DNA from: Hyphomicrobiales bacterium
GTDB lineage: Bacteria; Pseudomonadota; Alphaproteobacteria; Rhizobiales; Rhizobiaceae
Assembly: GCA_900469965.1 (NCBI GenBank)
Contig: UBZP01000006.1
Location: forward strand, 124,001-188,000
Length of the DNA: 64,000 nt
Direction: 5' to 3'
Shown here: positions 7,945 through 18,389 of the stretch, piece by piece
How the letters are laid out: each line of letters begins with the position of its first letter
Position numbering within the stretch: the stretch's first letter is position 1
The notes under the pieces: model-generated
What the model was told of the DNA's origin: nothing
What the model saw: the letters and a program-made list of their open reading frames with translations, nothing else
Databases searched by the model: none
Made by a program: the position numbers and the translations under genes

Positions 7945-10584
7945 TCACTCGATGCCGAGCAGCCGTTCCAGATAGTTGCGCTCGATCGACTGGGTATTGC
8001 CGATGCCGAGGCGGCGGCGGATTTCCTCCAGGATCTCGCGGGCGCGCTGGATGTCGATCTCCTCGGGCACGCGCGTGCGGCCGTCATAGTCGGGCCCTTC
8101 GGCGGTGTTCGGGCGTTCGCGGCCGAGCGGATCGCGGCCGTTGCGGCCCATCTGCGGCTGGCCCTGGCCCTCGCCGCCCTGTTGGCCCATCGCCTGCATC
8201 TGGTTCATCATGTCCTGGGCGCCCTGGCGCAACGCCTCCAGCGCGCGGCCCTGGCTGCCGACGGCCGCCTCGCCCTCGCCCTCGCCGAGGGCCTCCGCGG
8301 CGCCCTCCATCTCGCGGCCGGCCTCGCCAAAGCCCTTGCCGGGTTCGATGCCCATCTCCTCGAGGCTCTTCTGGAGCTGGCCGAGCTGCTGGCCGAGCGC
8401 TTCCTGCTGCGCCTTGAGATCCTTCAGGGCCTGGCGCAGCTGCTCCTCGGTCATCTCGTCGGTGGGCGACCGGCCCTCCTGCCGCTGCTGCTGGCCCTGA
8501 TCGCCGGGCTGCTGGTCGAACAACTCGTCGCCCGGCATCGGATCGCCGCGCTGCATGCGGTCGCGCAATGCCTGGTCGAAGTTGAAGGTCTGGTCCATCA
8601 GCTTCTGCTGTTCCTGCATCAGCTTGCCGAGCTTGTCCATCTGCTGGCGCATGGCGTCGGACTGCTGGCCCTGCTGCTGCTGCGGCCGGCCGGCCTGGAG
8701 GTTGTTCATCATCCGCTGCAGTTCCGACAGCATCTGCCGGGCCTGGTCCCTGGCGCCGGAGCGGGCCAGGTTCTCGATCTGGTCCATCATCCGCTCGAGG
8801 TCCTGCTGACGCAGCATCTGGCCCTGCTGCGCGTTCTGCTGCATCTGGCCGTTCTTCTGGGCCTGCCGCGCCAGTTCCTGCATGTAGGCTTGCATCGCCT
8901 CGCGCAGTTCCTGCATCAGCTTGGCGATCTCCGCGTCCGGGGCATTGCGCTCCAGCGCCTCGGACAGCGCCTGCTGGGCCTCGCGCAGGCGCCGGTCGGC
9001 CAGCGACAGGTTGCCGTCCTCGATGCCGAGCGCGATCTCCCACAGATAGTCGGCCGTCTCGCGCAGCTGGTCGTCGTTGCGGGCGAGCTTCATGCGCTCC
9101 TGCGCCGAGCCGATCAGCAGGAAGTGCGTCGGGTTGGGGATCGTCTCCTCCGGCCGCAGCATCAGGGCCTCGCTCAGCGTCACCGCGCGCGGCAGCTGGT
9201 TGGCATCGAGTGCGAAGGTCTGGCGCTGCTCGGCGACCGCGCCGGCCAGCGGCTCGAAGAACACCTTGGCCGGCAGCACCATCTCCTGCGGCTGGCTGCG
9301 GCCCTCCTGGCCGGCGGCGTCGCGGGCGACGAGCGTGATCCGCACCCGCTTTCCGGCCATCGGGTGTTCGCTGAGGTTGCGGCTGGTCGTGCCCTTGGCC
9401 TCGCGGGCGTTGCGGCGCGGCAGGTCGAGCTTGTACTCCGGCGCCGGGTAGAGCGGACGGGCGTCGGGCGCCGGCGCCTCGACCGGGACGATCTCCGCAT
9501 GCGCCTGCTGGATGCCGTAGTCGTCCCGGGCGATGAAGCTGATCTCGAGCGCGGACGCCACCGTCTTGCGGGGCAGCCCGTCGAAGGCGATCTCGGGCAC
9601 GTGGTCGGGGATGATGTTGAAGGCCCATTGCTGGCCGGCGAGCGACAGCGTGCCGTCCTTGACGATCTGGTAGCGCATCGTCTGCGGTGCGCCCGCCGGC
9701 TTCGGCGCGGGCGGTGCCGGCGGGGCGTCGGCCTTGCGCGGATCGCCCGCTGCGGGCGCTGCGGCCTGCCGATCGGCCTTCGGTTCGTCCGGCCGGATCG
9801 CCGTCGCCGCCTCGCCGGTCGGCGTATAGCTGACGCCGTCGGTCGCCTCGCCGCCGGTGACGCGCACGGTCAGTTCGCTGAACTGCGGCACGCGCAGCGG
9901 CCCCTGCAAAGGCTCGGTGGTCCCGGTCAGGAATATCGGCGCCCGGCCCGTATGCGGCGGCGGGGTCACCCAGGCGTCGATGCGCACATCGGGCCGGTCC
10001 TCCGGCGGCTGCTGGAAGGTGACGATGTCGGAGAGCAGGCCGGCGCGGTTGGAATAGGAAAAGGCAAAGGCGACGGCGACGAGCAGCACCGGGATGGCGC
10101 GCAGGGCGTTGCGGTCGTGGCGGGCGATGTCGGGCCGGGGCGTGCCTGCCTGCAGCGCGCCGATGGTGCGGGCCATCCGCGCGCGGTGTTCGCGCCACAG
10201 CGTGTCGGCAACCGGGCCGCCGCCCACCGGCCTGTCGGCCTGGACCCGGATCGCCTGGTGGACGAGGCCGTTGCGCTCCTCCAGCATCCGGTCGGCGCGG
10301 TCGATCTTCGGCCAGGCGACGGTGCGCAGCCGGAACGCCAGCAGCACGAGGCCGAGGCCGAAGGCGCCGAGCGTGGCGACGTGCAGCCAGGCCGGCACGT
10401 GGCGGAAATAGCCGAACCAGGTCAATGCGAGGAAGCCTGCGACGAGCAAGGCCGGCGGCAGGAGCTTCGGCAGAAGGCCTTCCGCATACAGCACGAGGCG
10501 CGCAACCGCGCGCTTGCGGCTCAACCGGGCGGCAAGGCCGTCACCTCTGGAATTGCCGGAGGCCTGGGGCGCGTCTTCCTGCAT
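7945..10584 (-). CDS. TIGR02302/DUF4175 large membrane protein, Gln-rich C-terminus
   Basis: An 879-residue protein of the alphaproteobacterial TIGR02302 (DUF4175) family. It has three N-terminal membrane segments (about 37-60, 70-93 and 165-185), an extracytoplasmic Pro-rich and beta-rich middle with the GRKLDLPRRN-like block YKLDLPRRNAREAKG, and a long coiled-coil, Gln/Met-rich helical C-terminal part (about 560-720). It ends with a family-like RREILEEIRRRLGIGNTQSIERNYLERLL motif region. It is last in the leftward series argH, lptM, lysA, this gene. Its function is unknown; an envelope role is inferred from topology and neighbours. The repetitive Gln codons explain the long mirrored open frame on the other strand. 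Confidence 0.85.
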   Translation of the reverse strand: MQEDAPQASGNSRGDGLAARLSRKRAVARLVLYAEGLLPKLLPPALLVAGFLALTWFGYFRHVPAWLHVATLGAFGLGLVLLAFRLRTVAWPKIDRADRMLEERNGLVHQAIRVQADRPVGGGPVADTLWREHRARMARTIGALQAGTPRPDIARHDRNALRAIPVLLVAVAFAFSYSNRAGLLSDIVTFQQPPEDRPDVRIDAWVTPPPHTGRAPIFLTGTTEPLQGPLRVPQFSELTVRVTGGEATDGVSYTPTGEAATAIRPDEPKADRQAAAPAAGDPRKADAPPAPPAPKPAGAPQTMRYQIVKDGTLSLAGQQWAFNIIPDHVPEIAFDGLPRKTVASALEISFIARDDYGIQQAHAEIVPVEAPAPDARPLYPAPEYKLDLPRRNAREAKGTTSRNLSEHPMAGKRVRITLVARDAAGQEGRSQPQEMVLPAKVFFEPLAGAVAEQRQTFALDANQLPRAVTLSEALMLRPEETIPNPTHFLLIGSAQERMKLARNDDQLRETADYLWEIALGIEDGNLSLADRRLREAQQALSEALERNAPDAEIAKLMQELREAMQAYMQELARQAQKNGQMQQNAQQGQMLRQQDLERMMDQIENLARSGARDQARQMLSELQRMMNNLQAGRPQQQQGQQSDAMRQQMDKLGKLMQEQQKLMDQTFNFDQALRDRMQRGDPMPGDELFDQQPGDQGQQQRQEGRSPTDEMTEEQLRQALKDLKAQQEALGQQLGQLQKSLEEMGIEPGKGFGEAGREMEGAAEALGEGEGEAAVGSQGRALEALRQGAQDMMNQMQAMGQQGGEGQGQPQMGRNGRDPLGRERPNTAEGPDYDGRTRVPEEIDIQRAREILEEIRRRLGIGNTQSIERNYLERLLGIE

Positions 10585-10726
10585 CTTCCTCGCTTCGCAT
10601 CGAACTCTCCCGTGTGGCCCTCATGGCCTTCGGGTTCAGGCGAAGGATAACATCCTTTGTGGCGAAGACGAGGGTGGACGCGAAAACGTGATCACCTGCG
10701 AGCGGCTGTCCACCGCTCGCGCGCCG

Positions 10727-11995
10727 TCAGGAGAGCCAGGCGGGCACGGAATCCAGCCCGATCAGGTCGTCATAGCTCGGGCGCGGGCGGATGACATGGA
10801 ACTCGGCCCCCTTCACCAGCACCTCCGGCACCAGCAGGCGGGAATTGTAGGTGCCGGCCTGGACGGCGCCATAGGCACCGCCGGAGCCGACGGCGATCAG
10901 GTCGCCCGGCTTCGGCATCGCCATCTCGCGGTCGAGCGCCAGATAGTCGCCCGTCTCGCAGACCGGGCCGACGACGTCGGCGCGGATGCGCGGCGCATTG
11001 GCGGCGGAATGGACGACGGGCTGGATCTCGTGCCAGGCCTCGTAGAGGGTCGGCCGGATCAGGTCATTCATGGCGCCGTCGACGATGACGAAGGTCTTCT
11101 CGCCGCCATCCTTCACATAGATCACCTCGGTGACGAGGATGCCGGCATTGCCGACGATCAGGCGGCCGGGTTCGGTGACGATCCTGCAGCCGAGGCCCTT
11201 GAGCTCGTTCTTGACGATCGCGGCATAGGCATCGGGAAGGGGCGGCGGGGAATTGTCGTTCCTGTAGGGGATGCCGAGGCCGCCGCCGACGTCGACGTGG
11301 TCGATTATGTGCCCGTCGGCGCGCAGCGTCTGCACCAGCTCCCGGAGCAGCTTGAAGGCATCCTCAAACGGCTGCAGCTCGGTGATCTGGCTGCCGATGT
11401 GCATGTCGATGCCGGTCACCTTGATGCCCGGGAGCTCAGCGGCGCGGGCGTAGACGGCGCGGGCGCGCTCCCAGGAGATGCCGAACTTGTTCTCCTTCTT
11501 GCCGGTCGAGATCTTGGCATGGGTGCGGGCGTCGACGTCCGGGTTGATGCGGAAGGAGACATGCGCCTCTTTGCCGGCCTTCACCGCGCGGGCGTTGAGG
11601 ATCTCCAGCTCCGGCTCGGATTCGACGTTGAAGCAGTAGATGCCGGCCTGGATGCCGAGGTCCATCTCGCGCGCCGTCTTGCCGACGCCGGAGAACATGA
11701 TGCGGTCGGCCGGCACGCCGGCTGCGAGCGCGCGGCGCAGCTCGCCTTCGGAAACGACGTCCATGCCGGCACCGAGGCGCGCCAGCGTCTTCAGCACGGC
11801 CTGGTTGGAATTGGCCTTCATCGCATAGCAGACGAGCGCGTCCACGCCCTCGAACGCCTGGGAGAACACCCTGAAATGGCGCTCCAGCGTCGCCGTCGAA
11901 TAGCAGTAGAACGGCGTGCCGACGGCCTTGGCGATGTCCGGAACGGGAACGTCCTCGGCATGGAGGACGCCGTCGCGATATTCGAAATGGTTCAC
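10727..11995 (-). CDS. lysA: Diaminopimelate decarboxylase
   Basis: A 422-residue PLP enzyme of fold type III that converts meso-diaminopimelate to lysine, the last lysine step. The PLP lysine is Lys60 in CYAMKANSNQAV. Further marks are the glycine-rich phosphate site HVDVGGGLGIPY, EPGRLIVGNAG, the HIGSQI loop and the catalytic cysteine region GPVCETGDYLA. Length is normal. It lies 12 bases downstream of the small lipoprotein gene, as in many rhizobia, so the two are probably in one transcript. Confidence 0.95.
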   Translation of the reverse strand: MNHFEYRDGVLHAEDVPVPDIAKAVGTPFYCYSTATLERHFRVFSQAFEGVDALVCYAMKANSNQAVLKTLARLGAGMDVVSEGELRRALAAGVPADRIMFSGVGKTAREMDLGIQAGIYCFNVESEPELEILNARAVKAGKEAHVSFRINPDVDARTHAKISTGKKENKFGISWERARAVYARAAELPGIKVTGIDMHIGSQITELQPFEDAFKLLRELVQTLRADGHIIDHVDVGGGLGIPYRNDNSPPPLPDAYAAIVKNELKGLGCRIVTEPGRLIVGNAGILVTEVIYVKDGGEKTFVIVDGAMNDLIRPTLYEAWHEIQPVVHSAANAPRIRADVVGPVCETGDYLALDREMAMPKPGDLIAVGSGGAYGAVQAGTYNSRLLVPEVLVKGAEFHVIRPRPSYDDLIGLDSVPAWLS

Positions 11996-12007
11996 GTGCC
12001 TGTTCCG

Positions 12008-12190
12008 TCAGAGAAGCGGGTCGAGCAGGAAGGGCCTGTCCTCGACCGGCTGTTTCTTGCCATCCGCGCCGACAGCCTTGCTGGAGGTCACACCCGGCCG
12101 GTCAAGGTCGCCCTTGCGGCCGCAGGCCGATATCACCGTCGCCGAGAGAACGAGGACGAGCGCCAGCCTGGCAGTGGATTTCAGTGTCAT
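12008..12190 (-). CDS. LptM-like small lipoprotein
   Basis: A 60-residue lipoprotein. The N-terminus is MTLKSTARLALVLVLSATVI followed by SAC with lipobox cysteine Cys23 and then GRKGDLDRPG, the CGRKGxL pattern of the LptM (YifL) family. LptM helps assembly of the outer-membrane LPS translocon LptD in enterobacteria; a similar role here is by family only. It is encoded between argH and lysA, the usual position in Proteobacteria, with 12 bases to lysA. Confidence 0.85.
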   Translation of the reverse strand: MTLKSTARLALVLVLSATVISACGRKGDLDRPGVTSSKAVGADGKKQPVEDRPFLLDPLL

Positions 12191-12314
12191 GCGGTTTCGC
12201 GGCTCCGGATGGGGTCTCGATCAAATGACATCCCTCATAGCAGAATCGGTACGCGGTTGTGCACCCTGATTCTTCTGATGATTCATGCAAGCGGATTGAT
12301 CCATCGACCCTGGT

Positions 12315-13718
12315 TCAGTTGCGGCCTCGCCACCAGGCGATCTGCTGGCGGACGTTGTCGGGCGCGGTGCCGCCGAAGGAGGTGCGGCTTGCCACCGACG
12401 CCTCGACGGTGAGCACGTCATAGACCTTGTCGGTGATCGCCGAATTGATCGCCTGCAGCTCCTCGAGCGAGAGCGCGGAGAGCTCGCAGCCCTTCTGTTC
12501 GGCGAGCGCCACGGCGCGGCCGGTGACGTGGTGGGCGTCGCGGAAGGGCAGGCCGGCCTCGCGCACCAGCCAGTCGGCGAGATCCGTCGCCGTCGAATAG
12601 CCGGAGCCGGCGGCCGCCTTCATCCGGTCGGTGCGGATGGTCATGTCGCGGACCATGCCGGTCATCGCGGCGATGGCGAGTTCCAGGTTTTCGGCGGCGT
12701 CGAAGACCTGTTCCTTGTCCTCCTGCATGTCCTTGGAATAGGCGAGCGGCAGGCCCTTCATCACCGTCAGGAGCGCCACCAGCGAGCCGTTGATGCGGCC
12801 GGTCTTGGCGCGCACGAGTTCGGCGGCGTCCGGGTTCTTTTTCTGCGGCATGATCGAGGAGCCGGTCGAAAAGGCGTCCGACAGGCGGATGAAGCCGAAC
12901 TGCGGCGTCGACCAGATGACGATCTCCTCGGCAAGGCGCGACAGATGGGTGGCGGCGATCGCGGCGATCGAGAGGAATTCGAGCGCGAAGTCGCGGTCGG
13001 AGACGGTGTCGATCGAGTTGCGGGTGGGCTCGCGGAAGCCGAGCGCCTTCGCCGTCATGTGGCGGTCGATCGGAAAGCCGGTGCCGGCGAGCGCCGCCGC
13101 GCCGATCGGGCTCTCGTCCAGGTGCTCGATCGCGTGGCGCACGCGGGCGCGGTCACGGCCGAACATCTCCACATAGGCCATGCAGTGGTGGCCGAAGGTC
13201 ACCGGCTGGGCGGTCTGCAGATGCGTGAAGCCGGGCATGACGGTGTCGGCATGCTCCTCGGCGCGGTCGAGGAAGGCTGTGATCAGCGCCGACAGCATCT
13301 TCTCGGTCTTCTGCAGCTCCTCCTTCACCCAGAGGCGGAAGTCGAGCGCCACCTGGTCGTTGCGGGAGCGGGCGGTGTGCAGGCGGCCGGCGGCGGGGCC
13401 GATCAGCGCGGCGAGCCGGGCCTCCACGTTCATGTGGATGTCCTCCAGCTTGCGGGAGAACTGGAAGCTGCCGTCCTCGATCTCCTTCAGGATCGTCTGC
13501 AGGCCGGAAACGATGCTGTCGCGATCCTCGGTCGAAATGATGCCCTGATGGGCCAGCATGGTGGCATGCGCCATCGAGCCGCGGATGTCTTGTGCATAGA
13601 GCTTCTTGTCGAAGCCGATCGAGGCATTTATCTCCTCCATGATCGCATCCGGGCCGGATGCGAAGCGGCCGCCCCACATCTGGTTCGAGGACTGGGTCTC
13701 AGTTTTTGCGTCAGCCAT
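12315..13718 (-). CDS. argH: Argininosuccinate lyase
   Basis: A 467-residue member of the fumarase/aspartase superfamily that splits argininosuccinate into arginine and fumarate. Start at 13718 gives [20 protein letters not shown], the family N-terminus; a longer open frame reaches further upstream but runs antisense through tlpA. Signature blocks are [21 protein letters not shown] and the catalytic loop [12 protein letters not shown] with its serine. It diverges from tlpA, with only 25 bases between the two start codons, so their promoters must overlap the neighbouring coding sequence. Confidence 0.96.
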   Translation of the reverse strand: MADAKTETQSSNQMWGGRFASGPDAIMEEINASIGFDKKLYAQDIRGSMAHATMLAHQGIISTEDRDSIVSGLQTILKEIEDGSFQFSRKLEDIHMNVEARLAALIGPAAGRLHTARSRNDQVALDFRLWVKEELQKTEKMLSALITAFLDRAEEHADTVMPGFTHLQTAQPVTFGHHCMAYVEMFGRDRARVRHAIEHLDESPIGAAALAGTGFPIDRHMTAKALGFREPTRNSIDTVSDRDFALEFLSIAAIAATHLSRLAEEIVIWSTPQFGFIRLSDAFSTGSSIMPQKKNPDAAELVRAKTGRINGSLVALLTVMKGLPLAYSKDMQEDKEQVFDAAENLELAIAAMTGMVRDMTIRTDRMKAAAGSGYSTATDLADWLVREAGLPFRDAHHVTGRAVALAEQKGCELSALSLEELQAINSAITDKVYDVLTVEASVASRTSFGGTAPDNVRQQIAWWRGRN

Positions 13719-13743
13719 GGGAGTGCCTATCCTGGAGAATGAA

Positions 13744-14430
13744 ATGACAGTCGAGAAGAAGCCGGGTCGCCCGGCCGTCAAGCTGATCGCGCTGGCCGCG
13801 CTTGCCGGCATTCTTGCCGGTGCGGCAGCGGTATACGTGATCGCAAGCGGGTCTGGCAATGGCGGGGCGACGGTGGCCGCGGGCAAGGACGGACAGTGCG
13901 CCATGGCGGGCGAGACGGCGGCGGCGCTGACGCCGTTCCTCACCGGGCAGGTGGCGGCGATGCGGGCGGTCGATGCGCCCCGCCCGCTGCCGCAGCTTTC
14001 CTTCAATGGTCCGGACGGCAAGCCGCGCGCGATCGCCGACTTCGCCGGCAAGACGCTGCTCGTCAATCTCTGGGCCACCTGGTGCGTGCCCTGCCGCGAG
14101 GAGATGCCGGCCCTGAACGCGCTGCAGAAGGAGCTCGGAAGCGATCGCTTCGAGGTGGTGGCGATCAACATCGACACCGGCACGGACGACAAGCCGAAGG
14201 CGTTCCTCGACGAGACGGCGGTGCACGATCTCGCCTTCTACCGCGACAGCTCCATGGGCGTGTTCAACACGCTGAAGGCGGAGGGGCTCGCCTTCGGCCT
14301 GCCGGTGACGCTCCTGATGGACGACAAGGGCTGCCTCGTCTCGGCGATGAACGGCCCCGCCGCCTGGGACAGCGACGACGCCAAGGCGCTGATCCGCGCC
14401 GCCGTTCCCAAAGCTGAGCCCGCCTCCTGA
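13744..14430 (+). CDS. tlpA: Thiol:disulfide interchange protein, TlpA/CycY type
   Basis: A 228-residue membrane-anchored periplasmic thioredoxin. A membrane segment (about residues 13-33) is followed by a thioredoxin domain with the redox motif CVPC (114-117) in [17 protein letters not shown] and the cis-proline loop GLPVTLL. TlpA-type proteins reduce cytochrome c or oxidase copper-site cysteines. The start at 13744 is preferred because it follows GGAGAATGAA; in-frame starts upstream would overlap argH. An extra Cys pair (Cys52 in the N-terminal linker and a Cys near 199) occurs, as in TlpA of rhizobia. Confidence 0.85.
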   Translation: MTVEKKPGRPAVKLIALAALAGILAGAAAVYVIASGSGNGGATVAAGKDGQCAMAGETAAALTPFLTGQVAAMRAVDAPRPLPQLSFNGPDGKPRAIADFAGKTLLVNLWATWCVPCREEMPALNALQKELGSDRFEVVAINIDTGTDDKPKAFLDETAVHDLAFYRDSSMGVFNTLKAEGLAFGLPVTLLMDDKGCLVSAMNGPAAWDSDDAKALIRAAVPKAEPAS

Positions 14431-14440
14431 CGGACCGGCC

Positions 14441-15463
14441 TCAGCCGGTCGCGTAGACGCGCGGCCGGCGGATGTCGATGAAGCCGGCCTCGCCCTTGCG
14501 GTGGGGGAATTCCGGGGCGGTGTCGAACTCGATGGACTGGCCGCCGGTGGTCTTGGCGAGCACGCGGCGCGAATCCGGCCGATCCAGGACGCGCAGGATC
14601 TGGGCCGGCACGCCTTGGCCGTCCTCGCGCCAGGCGACGTCGGCCGGGCGGAACAGCACCTCCGCCGCACCGTCCGCCAGCCCCTGGGCGTCGAATTCGA
14701 CGTCCTGCACATAGGCCTTGCCGTCCCGCACGGTGGCCGGCAGCGCGTTGGCGTCGCCGAGGAAGCGCATGACGAAGGCGTTTTCCGGGCTGCGGCAGAC
14801 CTCCTCCGGCGTGCCCTGCTGGACGATCCGGCCCTTGTCGAGGATGACGACGCGGTCGGCAAGGTCGAGCGCCTCTTCCTGGTCGTGGGTGACGAAGAGC
14901 GTGGTGATGCCGAGCTCGTCGTGGATCTTGCGTAGCCAGCGGCGCAGGTCGCGGCGGACATTGGCGTCGAGCGCGCCGAAGGGCTCGTCGAGAAGCAGCA
15001 CGCGCGGATCGACGGCGAGCGCGCGGGCGAGCGCGACGCGCTGGCGCTGGCCGCCGGAGATCTGGCCCGGGAAGCGCTGGCCGAGCCCGCTGAGCTGCAC
15101 CAGCGCCAGCAGTTCCTCGACCCGTTCGCGGATCGCCTCGGCGGAGCGCCTGATCTTCGAGACCTTCATGCCGAAGGCGATGTTCTCGGCCACCGTCATG
15201 TGCGGAAACAGCGCATAGTGCTGGAAGACGAAGCCGACGCCGCGGTCGCGCACGGGAATGTCGGTCGCATCCTCCTCGCCGAAATAGATGTGGCCGCCGT
15301 CGGCATATTCGAGGCCGGCGACCATGCGCAGGATCGTCGTCTTGCCGGAGCCGGACGGGCCGAGCAGGGCGACGAGCTCGCCGCTTTCGATCTGCAGCGA
15401 GACGCCATGGACGGCACGGAACGTGTCGAAGGTCTTGACGACGTTGTCGAGGCTGATCTTCAA
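14441..15463 (-). CDS. cysA: Sulfate/thiosulfate ABC transporter ATPase
   Basis: A 340-residue ABC ATPase energising sulfate import. Walker A GPSGSGKT, signature [17 protein letters not shown], Walker [13 protein letters not shown] and the H-loop [10 protein letters not shown] are present, followed by the C-terminal regulatory beta domain ([13 protein letters not shown] onward). It is the last gene of the leftward sbp-cysT-cysW-cysA cluster, and its start overlaps the end of cysW by 4 bases, so it is translationally coupled. Confidence 0.93.
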   Translation of the reverse strand: MKISLDNVVKTFDTFRAVHGVSLQIESGELVALLGPSGSGKTTILRMVAGLEYADGGHIYFGEEDATDIPVRDRGVGFVFQHYALFPHMTVAENIAFGMKVSKIRRSAEAIRERVEELLALVQLSGLGQRFPGQISGGQRQRVALARALAVDPRVLLLDEPFGALDANVRRDLRRWLRKIHDELGITTLFVTHDQEEALDLADRVVILDKGRIVQQGTPEEVCRSPENAFVMRFLGDANALPATVRDGKAYVQDVEFDAQGLADGAAEVLFRPADVAWREDGQGVPAQILRVLDRPDSRRVLAKTTGGQSIEFDTAPEFPHRKGEAGFIDIRRPRVYATG

Positions 15464-16356
15464 GGCTTGACCTCCGAAAGGCTTTCATTGCCGGCAAGGG
15501 TCGCCGGGCGGTTGCGCCGGCCGGCACCCTGCCGTTCCAGCACGACCTTCACGCACAGGGTGACGATCGCGAGCGTGGCGAGGATCGACGCGGCGGCAAA
15601 GGCGCCGACGGCGTCGTAGTCGTGGTAGAGAAGCTCGATGTGCAGCGGCAGCGTGTTGGTCTGGCCGCGGATGTTGCCCGAGACGACCGATACGGCGCCG
15701 AATTCGCCCATGACGCGCGAGTTGCACAGCACCACCCCATAGAGCAGCGCCCATTTGATGTTGGGCAGGGTCACCGTCAGGAAGGTGCGCCAGCCGCTGG
15801 CGCCGAGCGAGGTGGCCGCCTCCTCGAGATCGCGTCCCTGCGCCTGCATCAGCGGGATCAGTTCGCGGGCGACGAAGGGGGCGGTGACGAACATGCTGGC
15901 GAGCACGATGCCGGGCAGGGCGAACATGATCTTCAGATCGGCCGCCTCGAGCGCAGGGCCGAACAGGCCCTGCAGGCCGTAGACGAAGAGATAGGAGACG
16001 CCGGCGACGATCGGCGAGACGGAGAAGGGGATCTCGATGACGATCAACAGCAGCCGGCGGCCGGGGAAGTCGTGCTTGGTGATCGCCCAGGCGGCGGCGA
16101 TGCCGAAGGCGGTGTTGATCGGCACGGCGATCAGCGCGGTCAGCACCGTCAGCATGATCGCGTGGCGGGTGTCCGGCTCGGCGATCGCGGCGGCGAAATA
16201 GGGCAGGCCCTTCGAAACGGCGTGGACGCCGATGACGCTCAGCGGGGCGACGATGATGACCGCGACGAAGAACAGGACGATGGCGAGCAGCGTCCGGCGG
16301 AAGGCGGGGGCCTCGCCGATGCGCGGCGGGCGGCGGTGCGGGGAAGGACCGGTCAT
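15460..16356 (-). CDS. cysW: Sulfate ABC transporter permease CysW
   Basis: A 298-residue permease with six predicted membrane segments; a cytoplasmic Pro/Arg-rich N-terminus precedes the first. The inner-membrane EAA loop for contact with CysA is [21 protein letters not shown]. The [24 protein letters not shown] stretch is the recognisable CysW block. Its start is 4 bases from the end of cysT, and its end overlaps cysA. It pairs with CysT as a heterodimer. Confidence 0.93.
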   Translation of the reverse strand: MTGPSPHRRPPRIGEAPAFRRTLLAIVLFFVAVIIVAPLSVIGVHAVSKGLPYFAAAIAEPDTRHAIMLTVLTALIAVPINTAFGIAAAWAITKHDFPGRRLLLIVIEIPFSVSPIVAGVSYLFVYGLQGLFGPALEAADLKIMFALPGIVLASMFVTAPFVARELIPLMQAQGRDLEEAATSLGASGWRTFLTVTLPNIKWALLYGVVLCNSRVMGEFGAVSVVSGNIRGQTNTLPLHIELLYHDYDAVGAFAAASILATLAIVTLCVKVVLERQGAGRRNRPATLAGNESLSEVKP

Positions 16357-16360
16357 GGGA

Positions 16361-17182
16361 TCAGTTTCTCACCGTATAGCGCAGCGCGCGCGCCTGCATG
16401 AGGTTGGTGACAGCAAGCATCACGAAGGCCGTGATCAGCATGACCGAGGCGATCGCGGCAGACGCCGGATAATCGTATTCCTCCAGCCTGATGAAGGCGA
16501 GGAGGGCGGTGATCTCCGTTTCGAACGGCTGGTTGCCGGCGATGAAGATGATGGCGCCGAATTCGCCGAGGCTGCGGGCGAAGGACAGCGACACGCCGGC
16601 GAGAAGGGCGGGCGTGAGCAGCGGCAGGACGACGCGGGCGAAGACCGAGAGGTCGCTGCCGCCGAGCGTCTGGGCCGCTTCCTCCAGCGTCGGGTCGAGT
16701 TCCTCCAGAACGGGCTGCACGGTGCGGACGACGAAGGGCAGGCTGGTGAAGGCCATCGCCACCATGATGCCGAGCGGGGTGTAGGCGACCTTGACGCCGA
16801 GTGCGGACAGCGGGCCGCCGAACCAGCCGTTGACGGCAAAGAGCGTGGTCAGCGAGATGCCGGCGACGGCGGTCGGCAGCGCGAAGGGCAGGTCGACCAG
16901 CGCGTCGACGACGCGGCGGCCGGGGAAGCGGTAGCGCACGAGCACCCAGGCGAGCGCCATGCCGAAGACGAGGTTGAACAGCGTCGCGGCCAGGGCGCAG
17001 GAGACGGTGACGAGGTAGCTCGCCACGGCGCGGTCGGAGGAGACGATGCGCCAGTAGTCGGCGAAGCCGAGGCTCGCCGCCTTGAAGACGAGCGCCACCA
17101 GCGGCAGCACGATGATGATTGCCGCATAGACCAGCGTGATCCCGAGAGAGAGCGGCAGCCCGGGCAGAACGCGGCGTTTCAC
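16361..17182 (-). CDS. cysT: Sulfate ABC transporter permease CysT (CysU)
   Basis: A 273-residue permease with six predicted membrane segments. The start MKRRVLPGLPLSLG is typical; the conserved block LGMALAWVLVRYRFPGR-like (FGMALAWVLVRYRFPGRR), the EAA loop LEEAAQTLGGSDLSVFARVVLP and SLGEFGAIIFIAGNQPFETEI identify CysT. It follows sbp by 73 bases and is followed within 5 bases by cysW, consistent with one transcription unit. Confidence 0.93.
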   Translation of the reverse strand: MKRRVLPGLPLSLGITLVYAAIIIVLPLVALVFKAASLGFADYWRIVSSDRAVASYLVTVSCALAATLFNLVFGMALAWVLVRYRFPGRRVVDALVDLPFALPTAVAGISLTTLFAVNGWFGGPLSALGVKVAYTPLGIMVAMAFTSLPFVVRTVQPVLEELDPTLEEAAQTLGGSDLSVFARVVLPLLTPALLAGVSLSFARSLGEFGAIIFIAGNQPFETEITALLAFIRLEEYDYPASAAIASVMLITAFVMLAVTNLMQARALRYTVRN

Positions 17183-17255
17183 TGGACTCGTCCTTTCGCA
17201 AACGAAGGACCGGCGGGTTTGCGCCCGCCGGTCCCAAACGGATCTGGCCGGTGTC

Positions 17256-18239
17256 TTAGCGGCTGCCGTAGATGGTGTCGAGAACTCCGCCCTCGGCGAA
17301 GTGTTCCTTGGAGACTTCGGCCCAGCCGCCGAAGACGTCCTCGACCTTGACGAGCCGGATCTCGGGGAACTGGTCCTTGAACGTGGCGGCGACCCTCTCG
17401 TCTAGGACGCGGTGGCCGAACTCGGCGGCGATCGTCTGGCCTTCGGGCGAGTAGAGGAAGTCGAGATAGGACTTCGCCAGCTCCTGGCTGCCGTGCTTCT
17501 CGGCGACCTTGTCGACGACGGCCACCGGGAACTCGGCGAGCAGGCTCACCGAGGGAACGACCTGCTCGAACTTGTCGGCGCCGTACTGCTTGGCGATCGC
17601 CTTGGTCTCGGCCTCGAAGGTGATGATGACGTCGCCGATCTCGCGCTCGACGAAGGTGGTGGTGGCGGCGCGGCCGCCGGTGTCGAACACCGGCACGTTG
17701 TCGAAGATCTTGGTGACGAATTCCTTCACCTTGGCCTCGTCGCCGCCGAACTTCTCCTTGGCATAGGCCGTGGCCGCCAGATAGGTGTAGCGGGCATTGC
17801 CGGAGGTCTTCGGGTTCGGGAAGATCACCTTGACGTCGTCGCGGGCGAGGTCGTCCCAGTCCTTGACGTTCTTCGGGTTGCCGGCGCGCACGAGGAAGGA
17901 GGGGAAGGAGTAGAACGGCGAGGCGTTGTTCGGGAACTTCTTCTGCCAGTCCGCGGCGACGAAGCCGTTCTTGACGAGGAAGTCGATGTCGGTGACCTGG
18001 TTGAAGGTGACGACGTCGGCCTCGAGGCCCTCGACGATGGCGCGAGCCTGCTTGGAGGTGCCGCCGTGCGACTGGTCGACGGTGACGCCCGGATGCTGGT
18101 CGACGAAGGCTTCGTTCTCGGCTGCGAAGAGCTCGCGGGCGACGTCGTAGGAGGCGTTGAGGAGCTTGTCGGCAGCGCTTGCCGAGAGCGGGGCGGCGAG
18201 GGCGGCCAGGGCGGCGCCGATCAGGAGAAGGCGTTTCAT
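17256..18239 (-). CDS. sbp: Sulfate-binding periplasmic protein
   Basis: A 327-residue solute-binding protein for sulfate import. The start at 18239 gives a clear signal peptide (MKRLLLIGAALAALAAPL then SASA, cleaved before ADKLLNASYDV). The LLNASYDVAREL N-terminus, QSHGGTSKQARAI, EADVVTFNQVTDIDFL, NPKTSGNARYTYLAA and FVEREIGDVIITFE blocks align with E. coli Sbp. It is the first gene of the cluster; no dedicated regulator gene lies next to it. Thiosulfate-binding CysP is a close alternative, but the Sbp blocks fit better. Confidence 0.92.
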   Translation of the reverse strand: MKRLLLIGAALAALAAPLSASAADKLLNASYDVARELFAAENEAFVDQHPGVTVDQSHGGTSKQARAIVEGLEADVVTFNQVTDIDFLVKNGFVAADWQKKFPNNASPFYSFPSFLVRAGNPKNVKDWDDLARDDVKVIFPNPKTSGNARYTYLAATAYAKEKFGGDEAKVKEFVTKIFDNVPVFDTGGRAATTTFVEREIGDVIITFEAETKAIAKQYGADKFEQVVPSVSLLAEFPVAVVDKVAEKHGSQELAKSYLDFLYSPEGQTIAAEFGHRVLDERVAATFKDQFPEIRLVKVEDVFGGWAEVSKEHFAEGGVLDTIYGSR

Positions 18240-18389
18240 GGAAGGGGTCTCCGGGAAGCAGGTGCGGTATCTCGCCGGCAACCTAGCCGGGACACGCGAC
18301 GCTTCCGAGAAATCAGCCACCAATGAGACGGGAAAGCGGCGAAAATCTTTCCGCCGGATCGCCTGCCGCGAGAACGACGCTACGGGCCG

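Noticed and set aside
8470-8880. Short tandem CTGCTG-rich repeats that could suggest a CRISPR or microsatellite
   Set aside because: They encode the Gln/Met-rich coiled-coil region of the TIGR02302 protein; there are no regular repeats with unique spacers.
8182-10650. 822-codon plus-strand open frame opposite the TIGR02302 gene
   Set aside because: Explained by the repetitive Gln/Glu codons of the minus-strand gene; the Leu/Ala/His-rich translation has no domain.
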